Part shown: positions 6,529 through 7,843 of the stretch, in pieces
Position numbering within the stretch: the first letter of the stretch is position 1
Layout of the letters: each line of letters opens with the position of its first letter
Source of the DNA: Pyrinomonadaceae bacterium
GTDB taxonomy: Bacteria > Acidobacteriota > Blastocatellia > Pyrinomonadales > Pyrinomonadaceae
DNA length: 7,843 nt
Assembly (NCBI GenBank): GCA_014379795.1
Contig: JACMLC010000281.1
Span: forward strand, 1-7,843
Direction of reading: 5' to 3'
Made by a program: the position numbers and the translations under genes
The notes under the pieces: model-generated
The model's database searches: none
What the model was told of the DNA's origin: nothing
The model's input: the letters and a program-made list of their open reading frames with translations, nothing else

Positions 6529-7701
6529 TCATGGCCTATTAAACTCATACGGCGACATCTCTGCCAGACGATTGATGATTCCCGGCAACACTTCGAGCGT
6601 GTAGTCAATCTCTTCTGCGGTGTTGTAACGCCCAAGCGAAAATCTGATCGAGCCTTGCGCCGCCGTGTATGGCACATTCATCGCGCGCAGGGTCGGCGAA
6701 GAGACGTGCGCGCCTGAATTGCATGCCGACCCCGTCGAGACGTAGATGCCGTGCTCATCAAGGTGCGCGAGGATGCTCTCGCCTTCGATGTGTTCAAAAG
6801 AGATGTTCGCGGTGTTCGGTAGACGCAGCTCACGGTCTGCTGTGCCGTTCAAACGCGTGTTGGGAATTTTCAAAATAGTATCTTCAAAATGATCGCGTAA
6901 GCGTCGGATGCGCTCGTGCGCTTCCGCGTCTTGCGCCAGCTCGCACGCTCTACCGAGCGCGACGATGTAAGGCACTGCGGATGTCCCTGCGCGGCGACCG
7001 CTTTCCTGTTTGCCGCCGATGATGAGCGGTGAGAGTTCGACCCCTTGCCGAACGTAGAGCGCGCCGATGCCTGCGGGCGCGTGCAGCTTGTGGCCTGAGA
7101 TGGCAAGCAGGTCAACGCTTCTCCGGCTGACATCAATCGGAATTTTGCCCGCCGCCTGCACCGCGTCAACGTGAAATAGCGCGTCAGAATTTTCACGCAC
7201 GATGCGACCGATCTCGTCAATCGGAAACAGCACGCCCGTCTCGTTGTTCGCCAGCATCACGGAGACGATAGCCGTGTCCGGGCGCAGCGCGGCGTGCAAA
7301 GCGTCAAGATCAAGCAAGCCCTGCTCGTCAATGTCGAGCCACGTTACTTCATAGCCGCCGCGTTCCAGCCGCTCGCACAAAACGCGCACGGCCTCATGCT
7401 CGACGCGCGTCGTGATGAGGTGACGTTTTTCCGGACTTGCTTCGAGCGCGCCGCGAATAGCCCAGTTGTCGGATTCAGAGCCGCATGAAGTAAAAGCTAT
7501 TTCAGACGCTGCGCCCGCGCCTAAAAGCTCCGCGACCTGCTCGCGCGCACGCTCTATTGCCGCGCGCATCCTCTGGCCGAGCGTGTGCGCCGAAGATGGA
7601 TTGCCGTAAAAATCCGTCAGGTATGGACGCATCGCCTCAAAGACTTCGGGCGCGACGCGCGTGGTTGCATTGTTGTCTAAGTAAATGTTTCTTTCAGTCA
7701 T
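6529..7701 (-). CDS. nifS: Cysteine desulfurase, NifS type
   Basis: This PLP enzyme takes sulfur from L-cysteine as a persulfide, giving alanine, and hands it to Fe-S cluster assembly in the cytoplasm. The 390 residues are the full family length. Motifs in order: IYLDNNATT (6-14), TDFYGNPSSAH (29-39), TSCGSESDN (71-79), VEHEAV (100-105), ANNETGVLFP (151-160), HVDAVQ (177-182, with D179 and Q182 holding the cofactor), SGHKLHAPAG (202-211, with K205 as the Schiff-base Lys), GGKQESGRRAGT (229-240), and GSACNSG (324-330, with C327 as the persulfide Cys). The end MNVPYTAAQGSIRFSLGRY is close to Azotobacter NifS, closer than to IscS. No nitrogenase genes are visible, so general Fe-S maturation is the likely role. 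The ATG position fits the family, yet there is no Shine-Dalgarno in the AT-rich leader. Confidence 0.96.
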   Translation of the reverse strand: MTERNIYLDNNATTRVAPEVFEAMRPYLTDFYGNPSSAHTLGQRMRAAIERAREQVAELLGAGAASEIAFTSCGSESDNWAIRGALEASPEKRHLITTRVEHEAVRVLCERLERGGYEVTWLDIDEQGLLDLDALHAALRPDTAIVSVMLANNETGVLFPIDEIGRIVRENSDALFHVDAVQAAGKIPIDVSRRSVDLLAISGHKLHAPAGIGALYVRQGVELSPLIIGGKQESGRRAGTSAVPYIVALGRACELAQDAEAHERIRRLRDHFEDTILKIPNTRLNGTADRELRLPNTANISFEHIEGESILAHLDEHGIYVSTGSACNSGAHVSSPTLRAMNVPYTAAQGSIRFSLGRYNTAEEIDYTLEVLPGIINRLAEMSPYEFNRP

Positions 7702-7843
7702 AATAAAATAGAAGTAGATTCAAATTGAATTGATTAGGCTTTCCTATTTCATGAAGAGTTGAGGAATTTTTTTAATTAAAGTCATTGTTCCTTTTCGGCA
7801 GTCAAAATTCAATTTACAAAGCTGAATCATTTCTCCTCAAATG
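7702..7843 (-). promoter_or_regulatory. AT-rich upstream region of nifS
   Basis: The 142 bases are visibly richer in A and T than the rest. ATTCAA-A-TTGAAT (7718-7730) is a perfect 6-bp-arm palindrome about 17 nt before the nifS ATG. The 9-mer AAATTGAAT at 7722-7730 recurs inverted at 7807-7815. A possible promoter on the minus strand is TTGACT (plus 7800-7805), a 19-nt spacer, then TTTAAT (plus 7775-7780). A 28-codon ORF (7830 to 7744) has GAGGAG only 2 nt before its ATG. I do not call it as a gene. Confidence 0.3.

Noticed and set aside
6347..6532. Minus-strand 61-codon ORF overlapping the nifS stop by ATGA
   Set aside because: The overlap is suggestive, but the translation is rich in Arg, Ser and Phe without any family likeness. 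It crosses the candidate korA promoter and inverted repeat and has no clear ribosome-binding site beyond the nifS end.
7744..7830. Minus-strand 28-codon ORF with GAGGAG upstream
   Set aside because: The Shine-Dalgarno is only 2 nt from the ATG, the sequence is AT-rich and unrecognised, and the region is better read as the nifS leader. It is kept only as an observation.
7814..7843. C-terminal end of a gene entering from the right edge (nine open codons, then TAA)
   Set aside because: Too short to tell a coding frame from chance, and no family signal.
1..7843. tRNA, rRNA, CRISPR array or insertion sequence
   Set aside because: No cloverleaf-like sequence, no regular repeat-spacer pattern and no transposase-like protein were seen on either strand.

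Overview
The window comes from a moderately GC-rich bacterial chromosome, and every gene I can support lies on the minus strand. The gene set is a two-subunit CoA-dependent 2-oxoglutarate:ferredoxin oxidoreductase, a NifS-type cysteine desulfurase, a Uma2 nuclease, a PIN/DUF2188 pair and a secreted serine hydrolase. This fits a soil or environmental bacterium of the Acidobacteriota (Blastocatellia) kind. That placement is a guess from gene content and style, because no phylogenetic marker is present.

Layout in the direction of transcription, from high to low coordinates. (1) 7843-7702: AT-rich leader of nifS, with only a doubtful 28-codon ORF. (2) 7701-6529: nifS, complete, encoding a PLP-dependent cysteine desulfurase. 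(3) 6528-6280: leader of korA, with a candidate promoter, a 6-bp inverted repeat and three short direct repeats. (4) 6279-4417: korA, a gamma-alpha fused subunit. (5) 4420-3863: a Uma2-family protein whose GTG start overlaps the korA stop by 4 nt. (6) 3766-2570: korB. (7) 2524-2171 and 2161-1724: a small basic DUF2188 protein followed 9 nt later by a PIN-domain (VapC-like) protein. (8) 1723-1411: intergenic DNA with three closely spaced hairpin palindromes. (9) 1410-1: a secreted beta-lactamase-fold serine hydrolase that runs off the left edge.

KorA and KorB together form the oxidoreductase that makes succinyl-CoA and reduced ferredoxin from 2-oxoglutarate and CoA, or runs the reverse reaction. 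KorB needs a [4Fe-4S] cluster, and NifS upstream is the kind of enzyme that supplies sulfur for such clusters. The unusual part is the nuclease-like cargo in the kor unit. A Uma2 gene separates korA from korB, and a toxin-antitoxin-like pair follows korB with no clear terminator. A short sequence resembling the korA 3' end, including the stop/start overlap, recurs just before korB. This suggests that Uma2 was inserted at an ancestral korA-korB junction. The DUF2188-PIN pair is the best candidate for a little-described system here.
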